A DNA stretch of 64,000 nucleotides, from NCBI RefSeq assembly GCF_014529945.1, contig NZ_JACVFB010000001.1, positions 558,001 to 622,000 on the forward strand. The letters run 5' to 3'. A program made the translations under genes and the position numbers. Below the pieces are notes generated by a model, which was not told where the DNA came from, searched no databases, and worked only from the letters and a program-made list of their open reading frames with translations. Every line of letters begins with the position of its first letter. Within the stretch, counting starts at the first letter, position 1. This DNA comes from Chitinophaga varians (GTDB lineage Bacteria; Bacteroidota; Bacteroidia; Chitinophagales; Chitinophagaceae). This document shows positions 24,489 to 34,640 of the stretch, piece by piece.

Positions 24489-26576
24489 ATGTACCGTAAA
24501 TTTTTTACCGGTTTGTTATCTGTGAGTTTGTTGCTGATGGGTTATGGGCACACCCGTGCGCAGCAACAACAAAGTGAGCACCGTATTGTGGGCATAGCAA
24601 ATCCCAAGCCCGGCAAAATCCAGCTGCGCTGGTCGCCCGCCGGATACATCGCCTGGGAGATCGGTAACAAGTACGGCTATACGGTAGAACGTTTCACCAC
24701 CTCGGTCAACGGTGTGCTGGTCCCTCATCCCCAGCCGGTGCTGTTGACTACGCAACCGCTGAAACCTTATACGCTGCAACAGATGGAGGCCGCTGCCCGC
24801 AAGGAGGAGCGTATTGCTGCTATCGCGGAACTCATCTATGGCGAAGGCGGAAAAAAGGTGAAGCCGGAAGAAGGTATCGGTTCCTGGTTTGAAAACCAAA
24901 GCCAGAACGACTGGCGTATGAGCATGGCCCTGTTGAGCTGCGACCTGTCTGTGGCCACCGCCAGGGCTGCCGGCCTTTTTCTGGAAGATAGCACTGTCCG
25001 CCCGGGAGAGCGATATGCCTATCGTATCAGTGTGGCACAGCAACCGAAAAACCTGGTCATTGATACGGCGATTGTGGTAACAGCACTTAACGAAACGGTG
25101 CTGCTGGTGCGGCCGCCGGAGCTGGCCATCGTTTGCGCAGATAGTACCGCCACACTCGGCTGGCTCACCAACCTGACCCGGGGTATGTATTCCGCCTACG
25201 TAGTAGAACGGGGTACCGACGGTAAAACATTCCGGCCGGTGAGTGATCTGCCTATACTGCCTACCGCACCGGATGCTGCCGGTTTTTCCTACTATCAGGA
25301 CTCGTTACCCGATAATGATGTTAAATACTATTACCGCGTGAAAGGGATCACGTCTTTCGGGGAATATGGTCCGTACTCGCAGGTGGTGATCGGGATGGGC
25401 ATTCCGGCAGTAGCAGAAAGGCCCATCATGGACACCATCATCGTCATTGAAAATAAAAAGATTGAATTGCGCTGGTTGTTGCCCGGTGATCTGGCCAAAA
25501 ACCTGGCTTCCATTGTGGTCACCCGCTCAGACAAAGGGAGTGGCCCCTTCCTGCCCATCGCTACTTTTAAGACAGACAAGGCGCCGGTATATAGCTATAT
25601 CGATCCCAGGCCCATGAACACCAACTATTATAAGATTAAGGGCATCACTAAAAGAGGCAAGGCAATTTATTCCTTCCCGTATTTCGCGCAACTGATAGAC
25701 AGCATCCCGCCGGACATGCCAAAAGGGTTGGCCGGTACTGTGGATTCTACGGGTGTTGTTACACTGAAATGGGACAATAATACAGAACAGGACCTGAAGG
25801 GGTACCGCGTGTTCAGAGGCAACAGCGCAAAAGAGGAATTTACCGAGGTGACACAGGAAATCCTTTCCGTGCCTGCCTTTACAGACACTATCACCCTGCA
25901 TACGCTGACATCGAAAGTGTATTACAAGGTGATAGCGCTGGATAAGAACTATAACACCTCCGCCTATACGCCGGCACTGATATTGAAGCGGCCGGATACC
26001 ATTGCTCCATCCGCGCCTGTATTCACCAGGGCGCTGCGCTCCGATAGCCTGAAAGCCGCCGTGTTGCAATGGCACAATAGTACCAGCGAAGATGTGGTGA
26101 AATACACGCTTTATCGCATTCATACCAAAGACAGCAGTCGCCGTGAAATAGCAGGATGGGATAGTGCTCATCTGCGCGAATCCTATACCGATACCGCGTT
26201 GGTGTTGGGCAATACCTATTTCTATGAACTGGTAGTGTCTGATGATAGCGGGAACAAATCCAAAGACATCAGTGGAGATATCTGGTTTGAAACAGGCAGG
26301 CGTCCGGCGGTGAAAGGCTGGAAAGGTGCGGTGGATATGGAAAAGAAACAGGTGGTGTTGTCCTGGGAGTATGAGCAGCCGGATGTAAAACAATACCGAA
26401 TTTACCGGGCTAAAAATGATGCACCGTATATCCTTTACCGTACGGTAGAAGGAACCACTCATCAGGCAGTAGACGATGAAATAATGGTAGGCAATATTTA
26501 TAAGTACAAAATTACGGCGGTGCTGAAAGGCGATGCTAAAGCTGAGATGAGCAGGGAGGTGTCCCTCAAATACTAA
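24489..26576 (+). CDS. Secreted protein with multiple fibronectin type III-like domains
   Basis: 695 residues. N-terminal signal MYRKFFTGLLSVSLLLMGYG ending near AQQQQ. About five FN3-like modules of roughly 90 residues follow, recognised by the repeated W, Y.V.R and YYKV strands: LRWLLPGD...YYKIKGI, LKWDNNTEQDLKGYRVFRGN...VYYKVIALD, LQWHNSTSEDVVKYTLYRIH...YFYELVVSD and LSWEYEQPDVKQYRIYRAKN...YKYKITAV. No enzymatic domain or sorting tail is visible. It sits 5 bp after the giant beta-rich protein and 20 bp before the SprB-repeat protein, so the three are almost certainly co-transcribed. Probably a periplasmic or surface scaffold. Confidence 0.85.
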   Translation: MYRKFFTGLLSVSLLLMGYGHTRAQQQQSEHRIVGIANPKPGKIQLRWSPAGYIAWEIGNKYGYTVERFTTSVNGVLVPHPQPVLLTTQPLKPYTLQQMEAAARKEERIAAIAELIYGEGGKKVKPEEGIGSWFENQSQNDWRMSMALLSCDLSVATARAAGLFLEDSTVRPGERYAYRISVAQQPKNLVIDTAIVVTALNETVLLVRPPELAIVCADSTATLGWLTNLTRGMYSAYVVERGTDGKTFRPVSDLPILPTAPDAAGFSYYQDSLPDNDVKYYYRVKGITSFGEYGPYSQVVIGMGIPAVAERPIMDTIIVIENKKIELRWLLPGDLAKNLASIVVTRSDKGSGPFLPIATFKTDKAPVYSYIDPRPMNTNYYKIKGITKRGKAIYSFPYFAQLIDSIPPDMPKGLAGTVDSTGVVTLKWDNNTEQDLKGYRVFRGNSAKEEFTEVTQEILSVPAFTDTITLHTLTSKVYYKVIALDKNYNTSAYTPALILKRPDTIAPSAPVFTRALRSDSLKAAVLQWHNSTSEDVVKYTLYRIHTKDSSRREIAGWDSAHLRESYTDTALVLGNTYFYELVVSDDSGNKSKDISGDIWFETGRRPAVKGWKGAVDMEKKQVVLSWEYEQPDVKQYRIYRAKNDAPYILYRTVEGTTHQAVDDEIMVGNIYKYKITAVLKGDAKAEMSREVSLKY

Positions 26577-26596
26577 TATCTGAATATTGTAGTACT

Positions 26597-29500
26597 ATGT
26601 TTCGTTTCCCTCATTTCCTATATTTACTGGTACTTGCGCTGTCGTGTACCAGCCAGCTTCTCTATGCGCAGGCCCTGTCAGAGACAGTATATGTATTTGG
26701 TGATATCCCAAATGGGGGTACCAATCTGGGTACCCTGGGCTTAAGGTCGCGAGGGCAGATACTTCCATTTTACCGGCATTCCTCCTGGGGGCCGCTGATC
26801 GTCAGTGTAGGGGTGAAACAAGGCCCTCCGTATGATGTAACGGAGAATAATAATAGTATAGGATCGTTGACGGAGCGTGACATTTACCCGGTCACTGGTG
26901 AAGATATCAGGTCATCCGTACCGTTTTACGGTGCATACCAGGTGAATGGTACTTTTTCTGCCAGGTGGTCGTATGCGATGATTGCCCCGAAACCTATTGT
27001 AGTGATCACCGACGCCTCTTCTCAAATTTGTGCTACAACGAAAGTCAGACTTCAGTCTTCCCAGAACTGGCCTCTCTTCTCAGATGATTATGTAAGTACA
27101 GCTGTCATATGGGAGTACGCTGTTAATAACAGTGCTATGTGGAAGGAATTGAGCGCTGTAGAAACGGAGGGCCGGTATTACCTGCACCATTTTACGGGAG
27201 AAGATATACCGGAAGTAACAAATAGCATGGTGAATCTTCGTTTTCGCTGCCGGGTGAGAGCAACGTATGGTGATAGCACTTATTATTCTCCTTATTCCCA
27301 GGAAACTACCAACTATACTTTTTTACCTGCCGCACCCAAGGTAGATGTCACAAAAGTGCAAGTCCTGCCCTCCTGCGTGGGTGAGGCTACAGGTAAAGTC
27401 ATCATTCCGGGCAGTGCTATTAGCAGCGGATTTTCTTCCCTCCGCTGGCTGTTGCGGCCGGGCAACGTTACGGTTCCCTGCGACCCGGACCTGTCCGGCG
27501 GCGGTTCCGGTTGTGGTGATATTATAGACTGGAGCAATGGTAATGTGCCGGTGTCAGGCGGTATAACGGTAAATAATGTACGAAAAGGTACTTATACTTT
27601 ATGGGTGATCAACCCTTCAGGGACGGCAGGCAGTTGTTATAGTCCCATTCCGGTGGAGGTGACGGAACTGCCGGCACTGGCAGCCAGCCAGGACGTGGCA
27701 CAGTCGGCCAACCCGGCCTGCTTTGGCGCCAGCGATGGTAAAATTACCCTCACTGCTTCCGGTGGAAACGCTGCCAGTGGTTATTTTTTTACCCTGAAAC
27801 AAAACGGCAATGTGATACGTGCACCGCAACAGGCATCCGGTAATAGTTTTACCTGGACTGGTTTGCCTGCCGGCAATTATACGGGAGAAGTGAAAGACGG
27901 CGCCTGTGCTCCGGTGATTCCGGTAGCTGTTCAACTCACACAACCGCCACAGGTAAAGGGGCAACTCACTCCGCAACATCCCACCTGCCTCTTCCCCGGT
28001 AATGGCAGTATCAGTGTGATGGCCGGTCCTGGGGTGACTAACTACCGGTATCAATTGTATAAAGGTGCTTCCCTGTTGCAACAGAGCGCTGTCACCACTT
28101 CCCAAAGTTATACTTTCGCCGGGCTTGGTAATGGCGACTATACGGTGGAAATACAGAATATGGATTATCCGGCCTGTACAGGGTGGAGTGGTGCCGTAAG
28201 CCTGAATGCCGTACCCTCGTTGACGTTAACACAGGAGGCACTCAACATGGTGACCTGCTTTGGCGGCAGTGATGGCTCACTGCAATACTCCGCTGGCGGC
28301 GGAGCGGGCAACTATATCTTTATGCTACAACGCACCGGTATGCCTACGGTGAGTAATAGCACCGGTACTTTCAACGGATTAATAGCCGGCGACTATACCG
28401 TTACCGTACAGAATAATATCGCCGGTTGTACTGATGCTACGTCTCAGACCATTACCATCAGCGAACCGGCACTGCTGCAAGTGAGCCTGCAAACAATTCA
28501 TATCAGCTGTCACGGCGCGCAGGATGGTATTGTAAAAGCATGGGCCAGTGGCGGGTCCGGCTTCTATACCTACAAGTGGGAACAATTGAAGGCCGGTGTA
28601 TGGACTACCAGTCCTTTCTGGTTTGACAGTGATATCCAAATAGATGCCCTGAGTGCCGGTACTTATCGTGTAACCGTTGCCGATAGTAAGTCCGCCAACT
28701 GCTCCGTATTATCCGGCGTGGTCACCATTACAGAATTGCCGGCCTTACAATCCGGGAGCGTGCTGATCACGCCGGCTGTTTGCCTGACAGACGGTGCGGC
28801 TATCAACATCTCCGCTACGGGAGGAGATAATACTTATACTTATTTCTTTACCCAGAACGGTGCCGACTATACGGCCTTTACACCAGGCGCCAGGGTACAT
28901 ACCGCTGGTAGCTACCGTTTCCGTATCAGAGATGGCAAAGGTTGTACATTGGACCTGCCGAATGCCTATGATATAAGCCTGCCTGCAGCGGCGTTGGGTT
29001 TCACCACACAGCTATCGGCGTACAATGGTTTTCAGATTTCCTGTAACGGTGCGGCGGATGGTAAAATCACAGTGCTGGCGGCCGGTGGTAACGGTGGCAC
29101 CTATACGGGGTATCAATATAAACTGAACAATGGCGCGTATCAGCCGGTTAACATATTCACCGGTTTAACAGCGGGGACTTATACGATCAGTGTAAAAGAT
29201 GCCCGTGGCTGTGAAACTTCCGGCAACGTAATATTAACAGAGCCGCAAATGAGTGTCCAGGTCACCAAACAGGATGTGACCTGCTTCGGCCAGTCTACCG
29301 GCAGCATCACCACCCATATCGTGGGCGGCGCTGCGCCTTACCGGTGGCAGCTCAACGGCGCCACCATCACCGGCGCTACGGCGAATAATCTGCCGGCGGC
29401 CAATTATACGCTGCATGTCACTGACGCTAACGGCTGTACGAAAGATACAACGCTGACGATCATGCATCGCTATCCGGCGCTGGCCTTCGCGACTGCCACG

Positions 29501-31969
29501 GTAACGGACATATCCTGTTTCGGCACACAGGGTAGCATTGCCATAAATGCCACAGGCGGAGATGGAGGATATCAATACTGGCTGAGCAATGACAACTGGG
29601 CCACGTCTCAGTCTTATGCCAGCGGGGCAGCACTGCATGCCGGTGTTTACGCCCTGAAGGTGACAGACAACCATGGTTGTAGCCTCGGCTATAACAATCC
29701 CCTTACTATTACGGCTCCGCCGGCAGCACTGTCGCTCTCGGGTGTATTGTCGGACTACAATGGCTATAACATTTCCTGTGCCGGCGGCGACAACGGCGCT
29801 GCGCAGTTGACGGCTGCGGGTGGTAACGGGGCTGCCTATAATGGCTATACGTATGCTATCGACAATCATGTTTTTGGTCCCGCTGCGCAGTTCACGGGTA
29901 TCAAAGCCGGCGCGCATGTATTTAAAGTGAAAGATGGACGGGGATGTGTGGCCACGCAAAATTATACCTTTACAGAATCAGCACTGGCGTTGAGTATACA
30001 GCTGGTGGGCAAACAAGATGTCCGCTGTGCAGCGATGCCCGGCGGCAGCATCACCGTTGCCGGCGCCGGTGGTACCGGTGCTTTGCAATACAGCCTGAAT
30101 GGCACCGATTGGCAGGCCAGTCCGGTGTTTTCCGGCCTCACAGCCGGTAACTATACGGTCACGGTGAGGGATGCCAATAGTTGTGGTAACACGCTGGCGG
30201 TACAGGTGCTGTCGGTGAATCCGGCTATTACCATAGACAATATTACACGAAACGATGTCGTTTGTTTCGGCGCCTCCGGAACGATACAGCTACAGGCACA
30301 TGGTGGTAGCGGTCAACTGATCAGTGAATATGCGCTTAACGGTACTGACTATATGCCATTTACCAATACAACGCCACTGAAAGCAGGTAACTACACCATC
30401 CGGGTAAAAGATGCCATTGGGTGTTATTCCCCGGTGAGTGATGTAGTGGCTGTCACTGCGCCTTCTGCGCCACTGACCACAACTGCTACCGTTACGGATT
30501 ATCATGGAAAGCAGATATCCTGTTATGGTTTGTCAGATGGCGCTTTCAGCTTGACCGCCGCTGGTGGCAATGATGGCGGCTATCAGGGATATCTGTACAG
30601 TATTAACGGTGGCGACTATACGGTACAGTCTCAATACACCGCTATGCCTGCCGGCAATTATGCGGTTAAAATAAAAGACGGTCGTGGTTGCGAAATCACT
30701 AAAAACATCGTCCTTCAGCAGCCCGCTGCCCCTGTATCATTAACCGTATCTGACATTACGCATCTGGCCTGCGGCGGTATTCCTACCGGTAGTATTACGT
30801 TGCAGACAACCGGTGGTACTACCCCGTATGCCTATACGATGAATAACGGAACACCACAAGCCTCACCGGTATTTGGGGCGCTACTGTTGGGAGACTACAC
30901 CCTGGCGGTAAAAGACGTGAATGGTTGCGCAGCAACGGCGGTCACCATGGTAAAAGAAATGTATCCACCGGTGACGGCCACGGCTACGGTAACACCGGTA
31001 CGTTGCTATGGGGAGGCCAACGGTGCTATTATGTTGCAGTCCTCCGGTGGCGATGGCAACTACAGCTACCAGTGGAGCAATGCAGGTGTAAGTGGCGCAC
31101 AGGCACAGCACATGACCGCAGGTAATTATAGCGTCAAAGTAACGGATGGCAAAGGCTGCAGCCAGTCTTACAGCTACGAGGTAGCGCAACCGGCTGCCCT
31201 GGGTCTGGTGGTTACCGGTTCACAAATATGCGACGGCTTAGAAGATGGTACAGTGGAAGCTATTGTACAGGGTGGCACGCTGCCTTATCAATACGCCCTG
31301 AACAACGGCACATGGACGGGCAATAACCACTTTGCCAACCTCGGGGCAGGGGAGTATACGCTGCGAGCACAGGATGCACGTGGCTGCAGCGCCAGCGGTA
31401 CAACGGCCATCACTAAACGAAATGTGCAGCCGGATGTGAACTTCCTCGTCGCTTCCCGGAAAAATGCCTACGATACGCTGGTGATCAGGGAAATCAGCCT
31501 CCCTGCACCGGACTTCGTCAGCTGGACATTCGATCCGCGCACTACGCTGCTGGGCTACGACCGCGGTGCGCCATTGATCAGATTTACCACGGCAGGTTCC
31601 TACTGGGTGGCCATGAAAGCCACCTTCGGAGAATGTACTTATCAGCTGCGCAAGGATATTCAGATCAACGACTATGATCCGCTCGCCGGCCCTTCGTTCA
31701 GTGTGCCCGTGTCCGTGATAGATACCGTGATGTTGTCGCCCAATCCGAATGATGGCAATTTCCGTTTCCAGATAAAACTGAAACGCAAACAACAGGTGAT
31801 GGTGTCTGTCTTCGACCTGAACGGGCGTATCCTGGCTAAACAGCCCTATAGTCCTGCTTTACAGATAGATGACCGCATTGCACTGGGAAGTGTCAATAAT
31901 GGTATCTTCATCCTGCGGGTGGTGGCCGAAAATGAAAGCAGAGATGTACGGTTTATCATCAACCGCTGA
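26597..31969 (+). CDS. Giant SprB-repeat adhesin-like protein with T9SS type A sorting domain
   Basis: 1790 residues. Signal peptide with core LYLLVLALSCTSQLLYAQ. A head of about 340 residues is followed by about 15 SprB-type repeats of 70-90 residues. Each begins near a C.G..DG.I pattern (ACFGASDGKITLTASGG, VTCFGQSTGSITTHIVGG, VRCYGEANGAIMLQSSGG) and ends LpAGNYTVtVkDa.GC, so each repeat carries two Cys that may pair. The last about 80 residues form a T9SS type A domain: MLSPNPNDGNFRFQI...VSVFDLNGRIL...IALGSVNNGIFILRVV...IINR. The protein should be exported across the outer membrane and cell-surface attached, like Flavobacterium SprB, the gliding adhesin. A terminator follows at 32074. Confidence 0.93.
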   Translation: MFRFPHFLYLLVLALSCTSQLLYAQALSETVYVFGDIPNGGTNLGTLGLRSRGQILPFYRHSSWGPLIVSVGVKQGPPYDVTENNNSIGSLTERDIYPVTGEDIRSSVPFYGAYQVNGTFSARWSYAMIAPKPIVVITDASSQICATTKVRLQSSQNWPLFSDDYVSTAVIWEYAVNNSAMWKELSAVETEGRYYLHHFTGEDIPEVTNSMVNLRFRCRVRATYGDSTYYSPYSQETTNYTFLPAAPKVDVTKVQVLPSCVGEATGKVIIPGSAISSGFSSLRWLLRPGNVTVPCDPDLSGGGSGCGDIIDWSNGNVPVSGGITVNNVRKGTYTLWVINPSGTAGSCYSPIPVEVTELPALAASQDVAQSANPACFGASDGKITLTASGGNAASGYFFTLKQNGNVIRAPQQASGNSFTWTGLPAGNYTGEVKDGACAPVIPVAVQLTQPPQVKGQLTPQHPTCLFPGNGSISVMAGPGVTNYRYQLYKGASLLQQSAVTTSQSYTFAGLGNGDYTVEIQNMDYPACTGWSGAVSLNAVPSLTLTQEALNMVTCFGGSDGSLQYSAGGGAGNYIFMLQRTGMPTVSNSTGTFNGLIAGDYTVTVQNNIAGCTDATSQTITISEPALLQVSLQTIHISCHGAQDGIVKAWASGGSGFYTYKWEQLKAGVWTTSPFWFDSDIQIDALSAGTYRVTVADSKSANCSVLSGVVTITELPALQSGSVLITPAVCLTDGAAINISATGGDNTYTYFFTQNGADYTAFTPGARVHTAGSYRFRIRDGKGCTLDLPNAYDISLPAAALGFTTQLSAYNGFQISCNGAADGKITVLAAGGNGGTYTGYQYKLNNGAYQPVNIFTGLTAGTYTISVKDARGCETSGNVILTEPQMSVQVTKQDVTCFGQSTGSITTHIVGGAAPYRWQLNGATITGATANNLPAANYTLHVTDANGCTKDTTLTIMHRYPALAFATATVTDISCFGTQGSIAINATGGDGGYQYWLSNDNWATSQSYASGAALHAGVYALKVTDNHGCSLGYNNPLTITAPPAALSLSGVLSDYNGYNISCAGGDNGAAQLTAAGGNGAAYNGYTYAIDNHVFGPAAQFTGIKAGAHVFKVKDGRGCVATQNYTFTESALALSIQLVGKQDVRCAAMPGGSITVAGAGGTGALQYSLNGTDWQASPVFSGLTAGNYTVTVRDANSCGNTLAVQVLSVNPAITIDNITRNDVVCFGASGTIQLQAHGGSGQLISEYALNGTDYMPFTNTTPLKAGNYTIRVKDAIGCYSPVSDVVAVTAPSAPLTTTATVTDYHGKQISCYGLSDGAFSLTAAGGNDGGYQGYLYSINGGDYTVQSQYTAMPAGNYAVKIKDGRGCEITKNIVLQQPAAPVSLTVSDITHLACGGIPTGSITLQTTGGTTPYAYTMNNGTPQASPVFGALLLGDYTLAVKDVNGCAATAVTMVKEMYPPVTATATVTPVRCYGEANGAIMLQSSGGDGNYSYQWSNAGVSGAQAQHMTAGNYSVKVTDGKGCSQSYSYEVAQPAALGLVVTGSQICDGLEDGTVEAIVQGGTLPYQYALNNGTWTGNNHFANLGAGEYTLRAQDARGCSASGTTAITKRNVQPDVNFLVASRKNAYDTLVIREISLPAPDFVSWTFDPRTTLLGYDRGAPLIRFTTAGSYWVAMKATFGECTYQLRKDIQINDYDPLAGPSFSVPVSVIDTVMLSPNPNDGNFRFQIKLKRKQQVMVSVFDLNGRILAKQPYSPALQIDDRIALGSVNNGIFILRVVAENESRDVRFIINR

Positions 31970-32073
31970 CCGATTTGAATCTGTGGGAATATCTATACCC
32001 CGCATGGCCTGCCAGGAAGCATGAGCCGCTGATCAGTGGTACAGGAAAGGGAAAAACGACCTTTGGCAGAAAG

Positions 32074-32111
32074 CCCCTGTCGCAAAGCCATCACTCTGCG
32101 ACAGGGGTTTT
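32074..32111 (+). terminator. Strong intrinsic terminator of the surface-protein operon
   Basis: CCCCTGTCGCA (32074-32084) pairs perfectly with TGCGACAGGGG (32097-32107) and is followed by TTTTCTG. It lies 104 bp after the SprB-repeat gene and just before the end of the convergent DoxX-like gene, for which the preceding A-rich side (AGAAAG) could also serve weakly. Confidence 0.85.
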
Positions 32112-32119
32112 CTGTATGA

Positions 32120-32509
32120 TCAGGCAACGGACAAATGCGCGCGTCCGCTTTCCTTTAGTTTTTTGTGATGATAAATATAGGAGCCTGCCAACACGCCATA
32201 GAAGATGATAATAGGCCAGGCGGAAGCGCCTTCGCCAATGGAGATACTGGAATAAAAGGCGCCGGTGATATCATATACCAGGCCTGCATATGCCCACTCT
32301 TTCAGTCGCGGATGCCCCGGCGTTACAATGGCAATAACAGCCAGCAGCTTAGCAATGCCCAGGAAAGGCAGCAGATACATCGGGTAACCGAGGTGCTGAA
32401 AAACGGCTTTGGCTTCCGCTACGGAGAGGACGTCCGGTATGGCAGACATGGTGATGCCCACCGCTAACAGACCCGTGAAGATCCAATAGAGAACAGTTGT
32501 TTTTTTCAT
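32120..32509 (-). CDS. DoxX-like small integral membrane protein
   Basis: 129 residues from MKKTTVLYWIFTGLLAVGIT; the frame opens 30 codons earlier, but that part is not hydrophobic and lacks family features. Four membrane helices (about 5-25, 45-65, 72-92, 100-118) with the DoxX-like pattern LGYPMYLLPFLGIAKLLAVI and a following LKEWAYAGLVYDITGAFYSS. DoxX-family proteins are small quinone-associated or redox-stress membrane proteins; most members are uncharacterised. Single gene, convergent with the SprB-repeat gene and divergent from the lactonase-like gene. Confidence 0.82.
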   Translation of the reverse strand: MKKTTVLYWIFTGLLAVGITMSAIPDVLSVAEAKAVFQHLGYPMYLLPFLGIAKLLAVIAIVTPGHPRLKEWAYAGLVYDITGAFYSSISIGEGASAWPIIIFYGVLAGSYIYHHKKLKESGRAHLSVA

Positions 32510-32684
32510 GTGATAGCTGTTTATAGGTGTTTCAAGATAACAGTGTTGTAGTTGCTCCAGCTGTACCTCACAATAATGCTCCCGCCCTTTTTGCCGCATC
32601 TCGTCTTATAAATATGCAACCTTTTGGTTGTATAATAAAATTTTTCCGGGATAGCGGTTATTATGATTTCCGGAGATGCTTTGA

Positions 32685-32692
32685 TAGATTTG
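32685..32692 (+). promoter_or_regulatory. -7 box of the lactonase-like gene
   Basis: TAGATTTG, an exact TAnnTTTG, 49 bp upstream of the assigned TTG start. No clear TTG at the -33 position. Confidence 0.45.
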
Positions 32693-32740
32693 TACTGACA
32701 GCGAGGTCGCTCCGTTTCACGTTAAAAACAAAATTACATC

Positions 32741-33868
32741 TTGATAAAGAAAATCCAGTTGTTGTGCTTGCTGGTGTTGGGTGTCAGCCAGCTGCTTTCT
32801 GCACAGCGGTATTATTTATTCATCGGCTCTTATAACCGCGATAAAAACAAAGCGGGTATTTATATCTATCGTTTTAATCCTGGTGATGGCGGGTTGCAAC
32901 CCGTCAGTACGGTGAGTAATGTGCTGAATCCTGCCTACCTGGTACCTTCTGCGGATGGTCATTATCTCTACGCCTGTACGGAAGCACAGACGCCGGGGGC
33001 CGGCAGTGTCAGCAGCTATGCTTTTAACCCGGAAACCGGGGAGGCCACATGGCTCAGCAGTCAGCCGGCAGGCGGCGAAAACCCGGTATACATCACAGAA
33101 CATGATAGTCGCCGCTGGCTGGCGGTAGCGCATTATACCAGTGGCAGTGCGGCGGTATTTCCCGTGAAGGATGGCCACATTGGAAAAGCCGTGCAGGTAG
33201 TGGCTTTCAAAGACAGTAGTCTCACCGACCGGCAACGAAGCGCCCATGTGCATTCGGCAGTGCTGGCCCCGGCACATCGTTTCCTTTTCCTCCCTGACCT
33301 GGGTGCGGATAAAATCCGTTGTTTTGCTTTTGATGGGGATGCTGCGCAACCATTGCAACCGGCCACACCTCCTTTCACCGCCACGGTGCCAGGTAGTGGC
33401 CCGCGGCATTTTACCTTCCATCCGACCCGGCCCTTTGCCTATTGTATAGAGGAATTGTCTGGTATGGTAAGCGTGTATCGATATGCCAACGGTCGGCTCG
33501 ACAGCCTGCAACGGATAACGGCGCACCATACACGAAAAAAGGAGGTCGACTACAGCGGGGCAGACATCCATGTGTCGCCCGATGGCCGTTTCTTATATGC
33601 GTCCGTTCGCGCGAAGGAAAATATCATCACCATATATGCCATCCATCAGGATAAGGGCCTGCTCACCAGGATAGGGTACCAATCTACCGGTGGTGACCAT
33701 CCGCGTAACTTCGTGATCGACCCTGCCGGCAAATATTTGCTGGTGGCGAATCAGATCAGTAATAACGTTGTGGTGTTTGAACGGAACCAACAAACAGGCC
33801 TGTTGAAGACAACAGGAACCACACTGACGATGCCGGCGCCTTCCTGTTTACAGATAAAAGCTTATTAG
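32741..33868 (+). CDS. Secreted lactonase-family seven-bladed beta-propeller (6-phosphogluconolactonase-like)
   Basis: 375 residues. The start is TTG at 32741; no in-frame ATG precedes it and the signal peptide (IKKIQLLCLLVLGVSQLLSA) begins right there. The mature protein matches lactonase/YkgB-type propellers: YYLFIGSYNRDKNKAGIYIY at the start, NPAYLVPSADGHYLYACTEA, HVHSAVLAPAHRFLFLPDLG, GPRHFTFHPTRPFAYCIEEL, ADIHVSPDGRFLYASVRAKE and a final DHPRNFVIDPAGKYLLVANQ. The conserved H, R and N residues of the family are present. Exported homologues probably act on sugar lactones or have a binding role rather than a place in the pentose phosphate pathway. Confidence 0.88.
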   Translation: MIKKIQLLCLLVLGVSQLLSAQRYYLFIGSYNRDKNKAGIYIYRFNPGDGGLQPVSTVSNVLNPAYLVPSADGHYLYACTEAQTPGAGSVSSYAFNPETGEATWLSSQPAGGENPVYITEHDSRRWLAVAHYTSGSAAVFPVKDGHIGKAVQVVAFKDSSLTDRQRSAHVHSAVLAPAHRFLFLPDLGADKIRCFAFDGDAAQPLQPATPPFTATVPGSGPRHFTFHPTRPFAYCIEELSGMVSVYRYANGRLDSLQRITAHHTRKKEVDYSGADIHVSPDGRFLYASVRAKENIITIYAIHQDKGLLTRIGYQSTGGDHPRNFVIDPAGKYLLVANQISNNVVVFERNQQTGLLKTTGTTLTMPAPSCLQIKAY

Positions 33869-33872
33869 GTCC

Positions 33873-34640
33873 CTACCATAGGAAAGGTATCAATATGCGC
33901 CGTTTGGCGGGATAATCCGGAAACCGCTGCCGGTACCAGCGCTGGTTGGCAGCAGCGCGGGGTACAAGGTTGGCGCATGTCCAGATAAAGAATGCCAGCG
34001 CCGGCGCACTCCATGTCAGCAGGGCATAACCGCCCCATTCCAGTATCTCGCCCATGAGATTGGGGGAGGTGACATACTCAAAAAGCCTGCCCCGTGGCAG
34101 TTTATAACCGGTTTCACCTTTGCCGCGCAGCCCTATCAGATGATAATCGGCCGACCAGTTGATCAGCATACCGGCAAAAAAGCACAGGGTGCCTACTATA
34201 AAAGGAACGCTGCTACACCAGTCGTCCGGATACTGCGCATAATGGGCAAACCAGGAGCCCAGCAAAGAGCCATTGACGGTATTAAACAGCATGGCCGACA
34301 ACATAATCACCAGCGGCATCTTTTTACCCCGGGTACGTATCATGAACGGATACACGAAACTGCGGTGCAGGTAATGCAGCAGGAACATACCGGTCATCAC
34401 GCCCGCCGGCGACGTCCATTTTACCGTTGCCGGTGGCTGCCACACGAAGAAAGACACCAGCACGGTGGTTTCCATCAATATCCATCCCAGCTTGTTGCTG
34501 ACCATCGGTCCCCATTTCTCGGTGGTATATCGCCCATACGGCGCCTCCCGCCGCAGCAGGTAAAAGGCCGTGATAATGCCAAGGGCGGACCAGCCGCCGA
34601 TAAAAAGATAGTACTGTTGAAGTGAAAGCAGTTGATTCAT
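33873..34640 (-). CDS. Steroid 5-alpha-reductase-like integral membrane reductase
   Basis: 255 residues with about six membrane helices. The C-terminal third matches the steroid 5-alpha-reductase family (3-oxo-5-alpha-steroid 4-dehydrogenase C-domain): YKLPRGRLFEYVTSPNLMGE, ILEWGGYALLTWSAPALAFF, then RAAANQRWYRQRFPDYPAKR and a terminal ILIPFLW. Those Gly, Tyr, Pro, Asn, Glu and Arg positions form the NADPH and substrate site in that family. Its start overlaps the stop of the upstream epimerase gene by 4 bp, so the pair is translationally coupled. The natural substrate in a Bacteroidota cell is unknown: sterol, bile-acid-like or other enone lipids. Confidence 0.87.
   Translation of the reverse strand: MNQLLSLQQYYLFIGGWSALGIITAFYLLRREAPYGRYTTEKWGPMVSNKLGWILMETTVLVSFFVWQPPATVKWTSPAGVMTGMFLLHYLHRSFVYPFMIRTRGKKMPLVIMLSAMLFNTVNGSLLGSWFAHYAQYPDDWCSSVPFIVGTLCFFAGMLINWSADYHLIGLRGKGETGYKLPRGRLFEYVTSPNLMGEILEWGGYALLTWSAPALAFFIWTCANLVPRAAANQRWYRQRFPDYPAKRRILIPFLW

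Noticed and set aside
30001..31400. Direct DNA repeats in the SprB-repeat gene as a mobile or recombination element
   Set aside because: The repetition is at protein level (about 15 diverged SprB repeats); the DNA copies are too diverged to be recent.
31975..32208. 77-codon open frame after the SprB-repeat gene
   Set aside because: It reads straight through the strong terminator at 32074-32111 and has no protein-like features.
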